Assembly (NCBI RefSeq): GCF_024396695.1 | Contig: NZ_CP094359.1 | Coordinates: 2,658,001 to 2,722,000, forward strand | Reading direction: 5' to 3' | DNA from: Acidithiobacillus sp. YTS05 | Lineage (GTDB): Bacteria > Pseudomonadota > Gammaproteobacteria > Acidithiobacillales > Acidithiobacillaceae | DNA: 64,000 bases | Shown: positions 29,144 to 38,481 of the stretch, in pieces | Numbering within the stretch: position 1 is the stretch's first letter | Layout: each line of letters opens with the position of its first letter | Program-made: the position numbers and the translations under genes | Notes under the pieces: generated by a model | Seen by the model: the letters and a program-made list of their open reading frames with translations, nothing else | Told to the model about the DNA's origin: nothing | Database searches by the model: none

Positions 29144-29260
29144 ATGAACCCGACTGGAGCCCGAGGGCCCACCCCCGAAGAAGCCCAAGACCGCCTCGCC
29201 CGCTTCGGCTCCCACCAGAAATATCGAGGAAGCAGAATATTTAACGTACGCTACCGCTAG
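29144..29260 (+). pseudogene. N-terminal scrap of a P-type cation ATPase
   Basis: With GAGGAAAAGG before ATG 29144, the frame reads GPTPEEAQDRLARFG, the N-terminal signature of Ca/Mg-type P-type ATPases, then leaves the family and stops after 38 codons where the CDF repeat begins. The rest of the ATPase is missing. Confidence 0.55.
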
Positions 29261-30023
29261 GTACAGCAAACTCAAGGGATCCCACAAATGGCTAATTGCT
29301 GTGAAGACAAAAGCTGCGAGATAGACGCCATGCGCGACAGTCACAGGCGTGTACTGTGGATCGTGCTCGCCATCAACGCTGTCATGTATTTCGTGGAAGG
29401 CTCGGCGGGCCTAATCGCCCATTCAATTTCGCTGCTGGCGGACGCGCTGGACATGCTGGGCGATGCCTTGGTGTATGGGTTCAGCCTCTTCGCGCTGGCA
29501 CGGTCGGCGCGCCGACAGACAGTTGCTGTCTTGGTAAAGGGCGGCTTCATGCTCGCCTTTGGGCTTGGTGTGCTGGGGACTGCGGCCTACAAGGCGTTTC
29601 ACCCCGTCATGCCGGGTATAGAAACGATGGGAATCGTCGGCATGCTGGCACTCATCGCTAATCTTGCGTGTTTTTTTCTTCTGTACCGATCCCGTGGCCA
29701 CAACCTAAACATGAGTTCCAGTTGGCTGTGCTCTCGAAATGACTTGATCGCCAATGTCGGTGTCTTACTAGCCGCCAGCAGCATTTACCTGCTTGCCTCG
29801 CGCTGGCCGGACATCATCGTCGGTGCCCTTATCTCCAGCGTGTTTCTCAGCTCCGCGCTTAATGTCCTGCGGCAATCCTTGCAAGCGCTACGTGCGCCCG
29901 TTTCATCCCGTTAAACCGTGCAGCGGTTCGGCTTGCACGGACAAGCCGTGACCGAAAGAAATCAGACAACAGCTTTGGACAAGGGGTTAACCCGGTTTTA
30001 CGTTCCGTTGCTCCCTAAACCCC
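29251..30023. repeat. Direct repeat A2, full-length copy
   Basis: Contains the leader, the intact CDF-like gene at 29288 and the same 3' flank (GTGCAGCGGTTCGGCTTG...) as repeat A1, with few substitutions. Confidence 0.9.
29288..29914 (+). CDS. Short CDF-family cation transporter
   Basis: A 208-residue membrane protein. The N-terminus has Cys residues (MANCCEDKSCEID). Membrane segments carry the CDF pattern LLADALDMLGDALVYGFSL (D-x3-D site instead of H-x3-D). The second canonical metal site is less clear, with SSWLCSRNDLIANVGVL in its place. There is no cytoplasmic C-terminal domain, so it is shorter than CzcD. It is the parent of the deleted copy at 26813. Substrate unknown. Confidence 0.82.
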   Translation: MANCCEDKSCEIDAMRDSHRRVLWIVLAINAVMYFVEGSAGLIAHSISLLADALDMLGDALVYGFSLFALARSARRQTVAVLVKGGFMLAFGLGVLGTAAYKAFHPVMPGIETMGIVGMLALIANLACFFLLYRSRGHNLNMSSSWLCSRNDLIANVGVLLAASSIYLLASRWPDIIVGALISSVFLSSALNVLRQSLQALRAPVSSR

Positions 30024-30070
30024 AATAGCAAAAACCCATGGTTGACATCTCCGTTTTCTACCGGTACAAA

Positions 30071-30208
30071 GGCCCCTGAATTCTTCACACAGGAGGGCCA
30101 GCGACTTGGACAGTGACCCTAGTTGCTTTCACAAAGCACCGTTGCAGTTCGTAGATCGGGTCATCCTGGCATAGTTGCTGTTGCCATCACCCGGTCCTCG
30201 GGTGATGG
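30071..30208 (+). promoter_or_regulatory. Structured 5' leader of the Nramp-like gene
   Basis: Two hairpins precede the gene. One pairs GGCCC-CTG (30071-30078) with CAG-GA-GGGCC (30090-30099) around a bulge. The other is a perfect 10-bp stem CCATCACCCG / CGGGTGATGG with a 5-base loop (30184-30208). The leader is long enough for a metal-responsive RNA switch, but I cannot match it to a known class. No gene lies between 29915 and 30287. Confidence 0.4.
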
Positions 30209-30287
30209 AATATTTCCATTCATTATCGTTGTTTTGTGCGCGCCGCCGTGAGTGCGTCCCAGTCGCATGCCCGTAAAGGAGCATACG

Positions 30288-31664
30288 ATGGCGACAGAGG
30301 TACAAACCAAAAATATCACTAACCTGTTGGCATCACTTCCCGAGGATCAGCGCCACCGGGTGGCTGACCGCTGGCGGGTCCACCAGCAACGGGAAGCATT
30401 GATTCAGCGCTCTTCCTTTTGGAAACGGCTCTGGCTCTTTCTCACCCTCATCGGGCCAGGAATTCTCGTTATGATCGCGGATAATGATGCTGGTGGGGTG
30501 ATCACCTACGCCCAAACCGGCGCCGCCTACGGGATCGGATTTTTCATTCCGTTTCTCATCCTCATGGTCCCGGTGGCCTATGTGGTGCAGGAGATGACCG
30601 TCCGTCTTGGCGCAGTGACACACCGCGGGCATGCCGAAATGATCTGGGGTCGTTATGGCCCTTTTTGGGGCGCCTTTTCCCTCTTCGATCTGGTCGTCGC
30701 CAACATCCTCACCCTCGTTACAGAATTCATCGGTATCACCATAGGGATGAAGATGTTTGGCGTGCCCGCTGTTTGGAGCGCATTGGGCGGATTTTTCATC
30801 GTTGCAGGAGTGCTTTTATTTTTGCGTTATCACACCTGGGAACGGGTGGCGCTTTGGGTTGCTGTTGGAAACTTGATTTTTGTCCCGCTGGCCATTGCTT
30901 CCCATCCACACTGGGGACAGGTGGTAAAGGCCTTGGGGAGCTGGCACATCCCTGCGGGTATCGCGGTAAGCGGCTTTGTTTATGTGATTCTCGCAAACCT
31001 GGGCACGACGATTGCGCCATGGATGCTCTTTTTCCAGCAATCGAGCGTGGTAGACAAAGGCCTGACAGAAAAGGATATCCCCATTGGCCAGGCCGACACC
31101 GCCATTGGCACCATTCTGATGGGGCTGGTCGCCATAGCCTTGGTTGCCCTGACAGGATCTTGGGTGTATGGGTTGTCCGGCGCGGGAAATTTCGGAATAC
31201 ACCGTATCATGGCAGCTCTTGCACATAGCCCAATCGGGTCTGTCGGTACCGCGCTCTTTGGGCTGGGACTGGTCGAGGCCGGTCTGATTGCCGCCATCGC
31301 GATTACCGCAAGCACTTCCTGGGCCGTGGGCGAGGCGCTTAAACTGCCGCGAAGCATCAATTTACGGCCTCAACATGCACTCCCGTTCTATTTGTCTGGG
31401 CTTCTAGGTACGGCTTTGGCGGCCTTGATCGTCCTGCTCCCACATGCTCCTTTGGGATTTTTGAACCTCACCGTTCAAGTGGTCGCCTCCATCTTCATGC
31501 CAGCGGCAATGATGTTCCTGCTGCTATTGCTGAACGACCCTGAAATCATGGGTCAGCATGTGAATCGTCCTTGGCAGAATATGGCGGCATTCAGCATTGT
31601 GGGTTTACTGATGGTCGCCGACGGTCTCTATGGATTTACGGTGGTTTTCCCTCACGCACTTTAG
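30288..31664 (+). CDS. Nramp-related divalent metal transporter with altered metal site
   Basis: A 458-residue protein with about 11 membrane helices in the Nramp (SLC11) order. The first-helix motif is DAGG in ADNDAGGVITY instead of the usual DPGN. The sixth-helix motif is APW in TTIAPWMLFFQQ instead of MPH. The Met that favours transition metals in Nramp is thus replaced, as in groups that carry Mg2+ or other ions; the substrate is therefore uncertain. AAGGAG precedes ATG 30288. A 10-base gap separates it from the next small gene. Confidence 0.8.
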   Translation: MATEVQTKNITNLLASLPEDQRHRVADRWRVHQQREALIQRSSFWKRLWLFLTLIGPGILVMIADNDAGGVITYAQTGAAYGIGFFIPFLILMVPVAYVVQEMTVRLGAVTHRGHAEMIWGRYGPFWGAFSLFDLVVANILTLVTEFIGITIGMKMFGVPAVWSALGGFFIVAGVLLFLRYHTWERVALWVAVGNLIFVPLAIASHPHWGQVVKALGSWHIPAGIAVSGFVYVILANLGTTIAPWMLFFQQSSVVDKGLTEKDIPIGQADTAIGTILMGLVAIALVALTGSWVYGLSGAGNFGIHRIMAALAHSPIGSVGTALFGLGLVEAGLIAAIAITASTSWAVGEALKLPRSINLRPQHALPFYLSGLLGTALAALIVLLPHAPLGFLNLTVQVVASIFMPAAMMFLLLLLNDPEIMGQHVNRPWQNMAAFSIVGLLMVADGLYGFTVVFPHAL

Positions 31665-31674
31665 GAGATGGCAC

Positions 31675-31890
31675 ATGCAAAATAAAGACTATTATCCTGA
31701 CCCCAAGGAAACATTGGATGTCTCTGATGACTTTGCAAGCTTTCTTCAGGCAGAAGGGGGCGGAGAGTTGGCGCCATTATCCCGTGCACCCGTTCAAGGT
31801 GCGGTGAAAACCGCGTTTTGGGGGCTGCGGCTCTACATCGTCGCCATGCTGATACTGGTGGCGATTGGTTTTACCCGCGGGATGCATTGA
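31675..31890 (+). CDS. Small single-span membrane protein linked to the Nramp-like gene
   Basis: Seventy-one residues with an acidic N-terminal half (DYYPDPKETLDVSDDFASFL) and one C-terminal membrane helix (LYIVAMLILVAIGF). TAGGAG precedes ATG 31675, 10 bases after the transporter stop, so the two genes form an operon. It may be an accessory subunit. No known family is recognised. Confidence 0.65.
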   Translation: MQNKDYYPDPKETLDVSDDFASFLQAEGGGELAPLSRAPVQGAVKTAFWGLRLYIVAMLILVAIGFTRGMH

Positions 31891-32033
31891 TTAGGGTGCG
31901 GGCTTATTAAGGAGGTGCCACAAATTGGGCAGTAAACGTTATATTTTATATTCATATACGAAAATTGTCTGTTTCTAAGCATAACCGCTGATTCGTGGGA
32001 GTGCCCTGGCAGGCATTTTGAAAAGGAACCAAC

Positions 32034-32861
32034 ATGAATAAAATAAATTTTTTCCCTATTACCGCCTTGCTGGCAACGCTTATCATGAGCATCCAAGCCG
32101 TACGTGCAGATGATGCCGTCCAAAATCCCTGCACCGGACCATCCGCATTACTCGCTCTGCTAGATCGGCCCACGGTGTCTGACAGCGCGTGCGTGGTGCA
32201 ATACGGCCAAGCCGTACTGGAAGCTGGTTACCAACACGCCAACCTTACGGGAACCGGAGGCGGCACTGCCGATAATTTCCCCGAGGCGGAATTGCGCTTT
32301 GGCCTGCCGGGCCACAACGAATTCGTCCTGCTGCCGCCCAACGACAATCTCCAGCAGGTCCCAGGCAGCCCACATCTCCAGGGGTTCTCGGCCACCACGG
32401 TCGGCATCAAGCACGAATTGGGCTATACCAAACACTGGCTGGGGGCCGTGGAAAGCTTGTTTACCCTACCCTCCGGGAGCCCGGCGTTTGGCAGCCGGGG
32501 GACAGGAGTAGCCTTTAACGGCATCGTTACCTATGCCCCAAGCGACGACACCGGGATATCCTTGCAATTGGGCGTCACATCTCAGACCAATCCCGCACTC
32601 GCAGGAGGTGGTCGCTTCACCAGCGTTAATCCGGACATCACCTTTACCTGGTTGCCCTTGTGGAATCTGCAGTTCTATGGCGAGGTCTACGGACAAAGCC
32701 GCACGGGGCCGGGCCTGTGGTCCGGTTTTGATGCGGACGGCGGTGTGCAGTACCTGCTGACCCCCTCCTGTGAGATAGACCTCGAAGAAGGTGTGCGCCT
32801 GAGCGGAAACCTAGGTGGATTTACCCATTACTTCGGGGCAGGGATGGGTTTCCTGTTCTGA
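32034..32861 (+). CDS. Outer-membrane beta-barrel protein
   Basis: A 275-residue secreted protein with a signal peptide (ITALLATLIMSIQAVRADDA). The mature part alternates polar and hydrophobic residues, and ends in Phe after FTHYFGAGMGFLF, typical of outer-membrane barrels. It resembles the transporter/meta-pathway phenol-degradation-like family (Pfam PF13557 type), which suggests a general porin role. AAAGGAA precedes the start. It may carry metal or small solutes; unproven. Confidence 0.7.
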   Translation: MNKINFFPITALLATLIMSIQAVRADDAVQNPCTGPSALLALLDRPTVSDSACVVQYGQAVLEAGYQHANLTGTGGGTADNFPEAELRFGLPGHNEFVLLPPNDNLQQVPGSPHLQGFSATTVGIKHELGYTKHWLGAVESLFTLPSGSPAFGSRGTGVAFNGIVTYAPSDDTGISLQLGVTSQTNPALAGGGRFTSVNPDITFTWLPLWNLQFYGEVYGQSRTGPGLWSGFDADGGVQYLLTPSCEIDLEEGVRLSGNLGGFTHYFGAGMGFLF

Positions 32862-33596
32862 TCCGTTAGGGTCCTTAAACAAAAGGGTATCAGATGTCCT
32901 GACAATGCAGCCGCCCCTCGCTCGCCGTAACAAGGCATTGCAAAGCGATGGGGGTGCGACAATTTGCCGCATGTAACCGTATCCGTATTAACTGTAAGAT
33001 AATTTACCTGGGACGAGGAATCTGGTGTCTGTCAGCGATAAACAGCGCGGCCTAACTTTAACACTGTCTTTGGTATCGTGCTGAGGTGAAGGTTAAATTC
33101 CAGATCCAACCTGGGAGGTGGACGGTCCTGCTACTGTGGCCAAATATGCTGAACTCCTTCAATAACCCAGGTGTGCAAAGCGAATTTTCGATCAACTGAT
33201 GGGCATCATACCGATGGTCGCTGGTCTTTTACGGTCAAGTAACATCTTCCGATGCTGGATCTGTGGAGCGGGCGGGAAGGGACCCACATCCATGCTCCAA
33301 GTTGCCAGGATTCTGGATGTACAGTGTTCACAGTGTAGACAATACTGGAACCCTCCCCGTGGGGCGCTGTGCGCACGCAGTGAATATCCAAAGTGCGTTG
33401 GGGGTGGCGGTGTTCGTCGCGTCGGTTATCCTCCATCACGCCATGCCGCCATCTGACATGCGCCAGCTTGCGTCATCGCAGTCCATCTCGATAGTTAGCC
33501 CCATCGAGGTAGTTAAACTAACCATCACTGCACATGATAGCGCTTGAGCCAAGAGTGAGAGCGACTGATCGCATGATAATTGGAAAGGACGCCGTC
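32862..33596. other. Long segment without a confident gene
   Basis: About 735 bases. A GTG-started frame at 33379-33547 (MPPSDMRQLASSQSISIVSP) has a possible hydrophobic N-terminus but no ribosome-binding site. I do not call it. The rest shows no coding pattern or strong repeat. Confidence 0.4.
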
Positions 33597-33800
33597 ATGA
33601 ATAAGCTCCTCGTCGCGCTGTTCGTAATAACCGCCCTTGCAGGGTGTTCGCGTTCCAATAATCTGGATGATAGCCATACCGTGAAATGGTACTTGGCGCA
33701 CGATGCCGCCGCCTACCCCTCTTTTCTTGTTGGTTTTTTGGGGTCGGCGAAGTCAAATAATAACCACCCGCCCTCTGCGCCCAGGAAACCTGAAGCGTAA
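33597..33800 (+). CDS. EexN-like entry-exclusion lipoprotein, C-terminally altered
   Basis: Sixty-seven residues. A lipobox (LFVITALAGC) is followed by DDSHTVKWYLAHDAAA, the core of EexN-type lipoproteins that block redundant mating. The Cys-rich C-terminal half expected in the family is missing and replaced by unrelated residues, so it is probably a truncated copy. AAAGGA precedes ATG 33597. Its 3' end overlaps the DUF4396-like remnant on the other strand. Confidence 0.6.
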   Translation: MNKLLVALFVITALAGCSRSNNLDDSHTVKWYLAHDAAAYPSFLVGFLGSAKSNNNHPPSAPRKPEA

Positions 33801-34087
33801 AAGACCTCGTAAGGTGTCTAGTATCACAATGCCAACCCCATCCCCGGCGACGCAATGCATAGTGGAGCCCAGCACCTGCCTCCAACGTGTCGAGACATAC
33901 CCCTCGTGCAACCCAGGTAGTGGCTCTCGACAACCCAATACGTACAGGAACGCGCCGAGCGGTCCCGTAGCAATACAAAGCCCCACTTGAGAACCTTGGA
34001 CTCTGGTGTGGCGCGAATATCAACCGCAACAAACAGTACTGATAACGCGGTAAGGATAAACCACAAAAGCATCACGCCATTAAACAT
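33753..34087 (-). pseudogene. Frameshifted DUF4396-like membrane protein
   Basis: Starts well at 34087 with GGAGGGGAA upstream: MFNGVMLLWFILTALSVLFV, then KWGFVLL. The homology then continues in another frame as GPLGAFLYVLGCREPLPGLH and GSTMHCVAGDGVGI. A single shift near 33985 explains it. The C-terminus is lost near 33830. It is not expected to be functional. Confidence 0.72.
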
Positions 34088-34300
34088 TTCCCCTCCTCCT
34101 GCGCCCATCCCCTTGAGCCACGCCCAAGTGATCGTTGCCGACAGATAGCACTTACATCTGGATCTGGAGCATCTCCAACCACCTTGCCCGAGTCAGAAGG
34201 CGCAATATTAAACGAGGAGAAGCATCCAGCTTGCTCTACGGTCCATCCTATGACCGTTTGTAGTCATTCATGTGCTTTTATCCCCATGTTCAGTAAAGTT

Positions 34301-34555
34301 TTAGGTCCCGGCCAGCAATTCATCAAGCCGTGGCTTCTGATGAGCAAATGTTCCCCATAACGCCTCGCCAGCGATCACCGTGATTGGCGCGACCCGCACT
34401 CCGTAGCGTGATTTGGCTTCCTCAGCCACGCCGGGAGCAGTCACGTCACGTTCCTCGTATGCGACATCGTGTTCCTTGAGGTAACGGCGCACGGCGGCGC
34501 AGTCGGGGCAGCCGGGGCAGCCGGGACTGGTGTAGAGCAGTACCGGATCAGACAT
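34301..34555 (-). CDS. Glutaredoxin-like thiol protein
   Basis: An 84-residue glutaredoxin fold: VLLYTSPGCPGCPDCAAVRR contains the redox CPGC (plus PDC), and RVAPITVIAGEALWG contains the cis-Pro loop. A role in thiol reduction is likely. It is the last gene in the reverse-strand copper cluster after copZ, 20 bases downstream. The ribosome-binding site is weak. Between 34088 and 34300 I see no gene. Confidence 0.8.
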   Translation of the reverse strand: MSDPVLLYTSPGCPGCPDCAAVRRYLKEHDVAYEERDVTAPGVAEEAKSRYGVRVAPITVIAGEALWGTFAHQKPRLDELLAGT

Positions 34556-34575
34556 GACGGTCGGTGTGCGGGGCT

Positions 34576-34782
34576 TCAGCCCCGCACCTCCGCCTCATAG
34601 CCTTCTTCCTTGACCGCAGCGATCAATGCGGCGGTGCTTGCCTGACCATGCACTACAGCTTCTCCTGGCGTGAGAGTGACGTCCGCTTTTTCAACGCCGG
34701 GCACGCCTTCCAGCGCCTTCGTCACGGCCCGCACGCAATGCCCGCAAGTCATGCCGGTGATCTTCAGATTGATATCGCTCAT
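34576..34782 (-). CDS. copZ: CopZ-type copper chaperone
   Basis: A 68-residue single HMA domain: INLKITGMTCGHCVRAVTKA carries the MTCxxC copper site, with VEKADVTLTPGEAVVHG following. It carries Cu(I) to CopA. AGGAGA precedes ATG 34782; the frame is open further upstream but without a better start. It lies between the DUF302 gene and the glutaredoxin gene. Confidence 0.93.
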   Translation of the reverse strand: MSDINLKITGMTCGHCVRAVTKALEGVPGVEKADVTLTPGEAVVHGQASTAALIAAVKEEGYEAEVRG

Positions 34783-34844
34783 GGGTTTTCTCCTGTTGAA
34801 AATGAAGTGAAAGGGATTACTCGATACGCTCCTATAAGTATTAT

Positions 34845-35240
34845 TCAACCGCGCACGGCATCAGCTACACGCTGGAGTTTGTCGCGCACCTCGATGCCGA
34901 GCGTGGTAATTTGCGGCTTGTCCACCATGCCGAGTACAGCGGCAGGATCCATGAACACCACGCTCACCTTGCCATCGTCGTCCTCACGCACCACTACGTT
35001 GCAAGGCAGCAGGGCGCCGATGTCGGGCTCGGCCACCAACGCCTGATGGGCGTAGTGCGGGTTGCAAGCGCCAAGAATGACATAGGGCCGTCCCTCAATG
35101 CCCAGTTTGGCCTTGAGCGTGGCGGCCACGTCGATCGTGGTGAGCACGCCGAAGCCTTCAACCTTGAGGGCTTCGGTGACCTGCGCCACGGTGGTATCAA
35201 AATCGCCCTTGGCGGGTACGCTGAAAACGAACTGACTCAT
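34845..35240 (-). CDS. DUF302-family protein
   Basis: A 131-residue protein of the DUF302 family: DFDTTVAQVTEALKVEGFGV, then YVILGACNPHYAHQALVAEP with the conserved CNP and LLPCNVVV. Members often adjoin copper ATPases and are suggested to bind metal, but the role is not established. GAGGAGA precedes the ATG. The gene follows copA by 27 bases. Confidence 0.85.
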   Translation of the reverse strand: MSQFVFSVPAKGDFDTTVAQVTEALKVEGFGVLTTIDVAATLKAKLGIEGRPYVILGACNPHYAHQALVAEPDIGALLPCNVVVREDDDGKVSVVFMDPAAVLGMVDKPQITTLGIEVRDKLQRVADAVRG

Positions 35241-35267
35241 ATGGATTCTCCTCGTTTGAACGATTGC

Positions 35268-37778
35268 TCAGGAATGAGCGGGTTCGAGTGCGGTATTCGG
35301 TACCGCGCCCGGCGTTACCGTTGGCACATAAGCCTTGAGCCGTTTAAGGCGCAGGCTGTTGCTGAGCACGAAGACGGAGGACAGCCCCATGGCTACACCA
35401 GCCACCATCGGATTCAGATGGATGCCGATAGGCACGGCCACGCCAGCCGCAACCGGGATCAGCAGAATATTGTAGAAAAATGCCCAGAACAGATTGCCAC
35501 GGATATTGCTCAGTGTGCGCCGTGCCGCCGTCAGTGCCGTGACCACCTCGCCGAGCTGCCCGCGCGTGAGGGTCACGTCTGCTGCTTCGATGGCGATGTC
35601 CGTGCCTGAGGCGAGTGCAATGCCGACATTAGCCTGTGCGAGCGCTGGAGCGTCATTGATACCATCGCCGACGAAGGCGACCTGTCGGCCCTGTTCCTGC
35701 AACTGGGTGACGACTTTCGCCTTATCCTGGGGTAGCACCTCGGCGTGCACCTGCTCGATCTGTAATTGCCTGGCAACAGACTGAGCGGTAGCTCGCGTAT
35801 CACCAGTGACCATGGCTACCTGCAGCCCACGCGCGCGTAATGCCTGTACCACCATATACGCTTCCGGTTTGATGCGATCGGCAATGGCGAGCCACCCGAT
35901 CAGCGTTGCGTCGACCGCGACGAATACCACCGTGCGCCCGTCGTTCTCTATTTGTGCCGCAGTCTCGGCGTTATCCCCCAGCAGTACATTTTCGCGCTCC
36001 ATAAATCGTCGGGCGCCGACACGCACCATACGGCCTTCCACTTCACCTTCGATCCCATAGCCGGCAATAGAGCGGAAATTGTTGACTGTAGGCAAGTGAA
36101 TGCCGCCCTCGCCGGCCGCAGTGACAATAGCCCGCCCGAGCGGATGTTCGGAAGCCGATTCCAACGCTGCAGCCAGACCCAGTGCTGTCGCGGGATCGGG
36201 GCCACCCTGATCAACGAGGGCGGGACGGCCTTCGGTCAACGTGCCAGTCTTGTCGAATAGTAGGGTGTCGACATGTGATAGCGTCTCCAGTGCCTCGCCT
36301 TTGCGAAACAGCACGCCGAGTTCCGCCGCACGTCCGGTGCCCACCATGATCGCCGCTGGCGTTGCCAATCCCATGGCACAGGGGCACGCCACCACCAGCA
36401 CGGCGACTGCCGCGACCAGTGCGATGCTGACATTGCCCGTCAAGGCTATCCAGACGCCGAAGGTTGTCAACGCGATGACCAGCACGACTGGGGTAAACAC
36501 CCGTACCGCACGGTCGGTCAGCCCCTGAATCGGAAGTTTGCCGGTCTGTGCGCTCTCTACCAGATGGATGATATGTGCCAGTACGGTGTCGCGCCCGACG
36601 GAGGTGGCCTCTACGACCAATCGCCCATCCTGGCAGATGGTGCCACCCACTACGGTGTCATCCATGGTCTTGGCCGAAGGCAGGGGTTCGCCGGTCAGCA
36701 TAGCCTCGTCTACATGTGCGCGCCCCTCGACTACGCGTCCGTCCACTGGAATGCGTTCACCGGGACGCACCACGATGCGCTCGCCAGTGCGCAGCCGCGA
36801 TACCGGCACCTCTTGCTCGATACCATTCGCATCGAGCCTATGCGCGGTTTTTGCCTGCAAGCCGGCCAACTTGCGAATGGCCGATGAGGTGCGGCCCTTG
36901 GCCAACCCCTCCAAGTACTTGCCAGCGAGTACGGCTGCGATAACGACCGCGGCTGAGTCGAAATACACATGTCGTGCATCGAGTGGAAACCATGCGGGCG
37001 CCACCAACACCAACACACTGTAAGCCCAGGCCGCGCCGGTGCCGGTGGCCACCAGGGAGTTCATGTCTGGCGACAGGTGGCGGTACGCGATCAGGCCTGG
37101 CCGGAAAAACCGCCGACCGGGTCCGAACAAAACGATACTGGCAAGCACAAACTGCACCCACTCCCAGAAATGCGCAAAGGGACTCGCGACCATCAGCGCA
37201 TGATCAAAGGCTGGGACGAATGTGGCACCCATGGACAGCACCAAAATCGCCAGGGCCAGCACCGCAGCTACGATGACATCACGACCCATGGCGCGCAAAC
37301 TCACACGGCGCTGGTCTGCCTCGTTGACATCCTGCTCCCCGTCTTCCTGAACAGGATGCGCGGCGTAACCCGCCTCGCTTACGGTGCTGGCCAATTCGTC
37401 CGTACTGATCATCGCCGGGATGTAGCGCACATGCGCACGCTCAGTAGCCAGGTTAACCACAGCCTCCAGTACTCCGGATTGCTGCCTGAGTGCACGTTCT
37501 ACGCGGCCCACACAGGAAGCGCAGGTCATGCCCTCTACCACAAGATCTATCTCATCGGTCACCGGTACGTAGCCGGTCTCGCGGATCGTCTCGGCGATAC
37601 GTGCGGCATCGAGTTGCTGTGGGTCGAAAAGTACCTCGGCGCGCTCAGTCGCCAGGTTCACATTGGCCGAGGTTACGCCGGGCAGTTTGCCCAGCGCCCG
37701 TTCCACCCGCGCGCTACAAGAGGCGCAGGTCATCCCGTCTATGCCAATCTCAAGGTGTCCACGGGTTTTGTCATCCAT
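35268..37778 (-). CDS. copA: CopA-type Cu(I)-exporting P1B ATPase
   Basis: An 836-residue copper pump with two N-terminal HMA domains, [15 protein letters not shown] (~15) and [15 protein letters not shown] (~80). The membrane CPC motif is [26 protein letters not shown] and [10 protein letters not shown] occur in the proper order. GAGGAGA precedes ATG 37778, so the longer frame from 37856 is not used. It heads the reverse-strand cluster with DUF302, copZ and glutaredoxin, under a CueR-like promoter. With CopB and CusCBA, copper efflux is at least threefold redundant here. Confidence 0.95.
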   Translation of the reverse strand: MDDKTRGHLEIGIDGMTCASCSARVERALGKLPGVTSANVNLATERAEVLFDPQQLDAARIAETIRETGYVPVTDEIDLVVEGMTCASCVGRVERALRQQSGVLEAVVNLATERAHVRYIPAMISTDELASTVSEAGYAAHPVQEDGEQDVNEADQRRVSLRAMGRDVIVAAVLALAILVLSMGATFVPAFDHALMVASPFAHFWEWVQFVLASIVLFGPGRRFFRPGLIAYRHLSPDMNSLVATGTGAAWAYSVLVLVAPAWFPLDARHVYFDSAAVVIAAVLAGKYLEGLAKGRTSSAIRKLAGLQAKTAHRLDANGIEQEVPVSRLRTGERIVVRPGERIPVDGRVVEGRAHVDEAMLTGEPLPSAKTMDDTVVGGTICQDGRLVVEATSVGRDTVLAHIIHLVESAQTGKLPIQGLTDRAVRVFTPVVLVIALTTFGVWIALTGNVSIALVAAVAVLVVACPCAMGLATPAAIMVGTGRAAELGVLFRKGEALETLSHVDTLLFDKTGTLTEGRPALVDQGGPDPATALGLAAALESASEHPLGRAIVTAAGEGGIHLPTVNNFRSIAGYGIEGEVEGRMVRVGARRFMERENVLLGDNAETAAQIENDGRTVVFVAVDATLIGWLAIADRIKPEAYMVVQALRARGLQVAMVTGDTRATAQSVARQLQIEQVHAEVLPQDKAKVVTQLQEQGRQVAFVGDGINDAPALAQANVGIALASGTDIAIEAADVTLTRGQLGEVVTALTAARRTLSNIRGNLFWAFFYNILLIPVAAGVAVPIGIHLNPMVAGVAMGLSSVFVLSNSLRLKRLKAYVPTVTPGAVPNTALEPAHS

Positions 37779-37871
37779 GAATATATCTCCTCGGGTGATG
37801 CCCGCTGTGTACAGTGTATCACGTCTTAAAGAAGGATTCCGAGAAACTATATGCAACCCACTATCCGTCCA

Positions 37872-37902
37872 TCATAAACCTTGAAGCTTGCTACAATGTC
37901 AA
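37872..37902 (-). promoter_or_regulatory. CueR-like promoter of copA
   Basis: On the reverse strand TTGACA (37902-37897) and TTATGA (37877-37872) are 19 bp apart. The spacer holds a dyad, ACCTTG...CAATGT, one mismatch from perfect. This matches MerR/CueR-type copper promoters. No CueR gene is seen inside the transposon. Confidence 0.82.
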
Positions 37903-38333
37903 GAGTATTTGATTGCGTTTAGCTCTCGCAAACGAAACTCCGACAGTCTGCTAGGGCAGGAGAGCGATGAGAGAGCAGCGATTGAAGGTGCGTCGCAGGC
38001 TGCAAAACTGATCCACGGGACCACAGGTCCGGCGGCACGACCCATGATTGTGCTGATTCCTCTGATCCGTCCGTGAATGATCGCGCGCGCCAATTCAGCC
38101 AGGAATCTGGGCTCATTTCGGGATTGTTTGAGGCTATGCCGAAGGAGTGGTTGAGTGACCAAGCCAAGATCGATCTGCAGATGACCATACTCTGTTCGCA
38201 TCTGGAGAAGGGCCACGTTGTCCAGAATTTTGTGGATGTGGTGAGTAAACATACCCAGGATGGGGCATCTGGTTGCGCTGCTCATGTGTCATGGGTATAG
38301 CGCAAGCACAAGGGATTCCTGCCGACAGACGTC
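37903..38333. other. No confident gene before the transposon left end
   Basis: Two short forward frames overlap (37888-38076 and 38073-38300) and a reverse frame opposes them, but none has a recognised domain or a good ribosome-binding site. I see no clear gene. Confidence 0.4.
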
Positions 38334-38481
38334 AGGATGAAACTTTATTGTTCTAGGAATGCGCTATTCTCTCAGAGACACATCGACTCAGGATGGAACA
38401 TTGTTTTTCCCGTTAAATCCGGAGAGCAATAAATCAATAAGTTACATATTTTCTGGGATGATACTTTTTTGTCCGTTAACA
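38334..38481. repeat. Transposon left end with three spaced TnsB boxes
   Basis: Three inverted copies of the 20-bp box begin at 38334, 38390 and 38455 (form AGGATGAAACTTTATTGTTC), the last leading into the terminus GTCCGTTAACA. Three separated sites are the Tn7 left-end pattern. Confidence 0.88.

Larger units (their letters stand above)
4294..38481. mobile_element. Tn7-like transposon with TnsABCDE and metal-resistance cargo
   Basis: A 34,188-bp element bounded by the inverted termini TGTTAACGGACAA and TTGTCCGTTAACA, flanked by identical 5-bp TCAGT repeats. The tns genes start at the 4294 end, which has four abutting 20-bp boxes. The other end has three spaced boxes. This is the arrangement of Tn7 right and left ends. 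The core is tnsA-tnsB-tnsC-tnsD-tnsE. The rest is mostly copper and divalent-metal resistance genes plus gene remnants. It interrupts a gene of the trb operon. Acidithiobacillus is known to harbour Tn7-like elements (Tn5468 was described from A. ferrooxidans); whether this is related needs a comparison. Confidence 0.95.

Noticed and set aside
37888..38300. Two overlapping short forward frames before the left end
   Set aside because: No recognisable domain, start codons TTG and GTG without good ribosome-binding sites, and the first overlaps the copA promoter.
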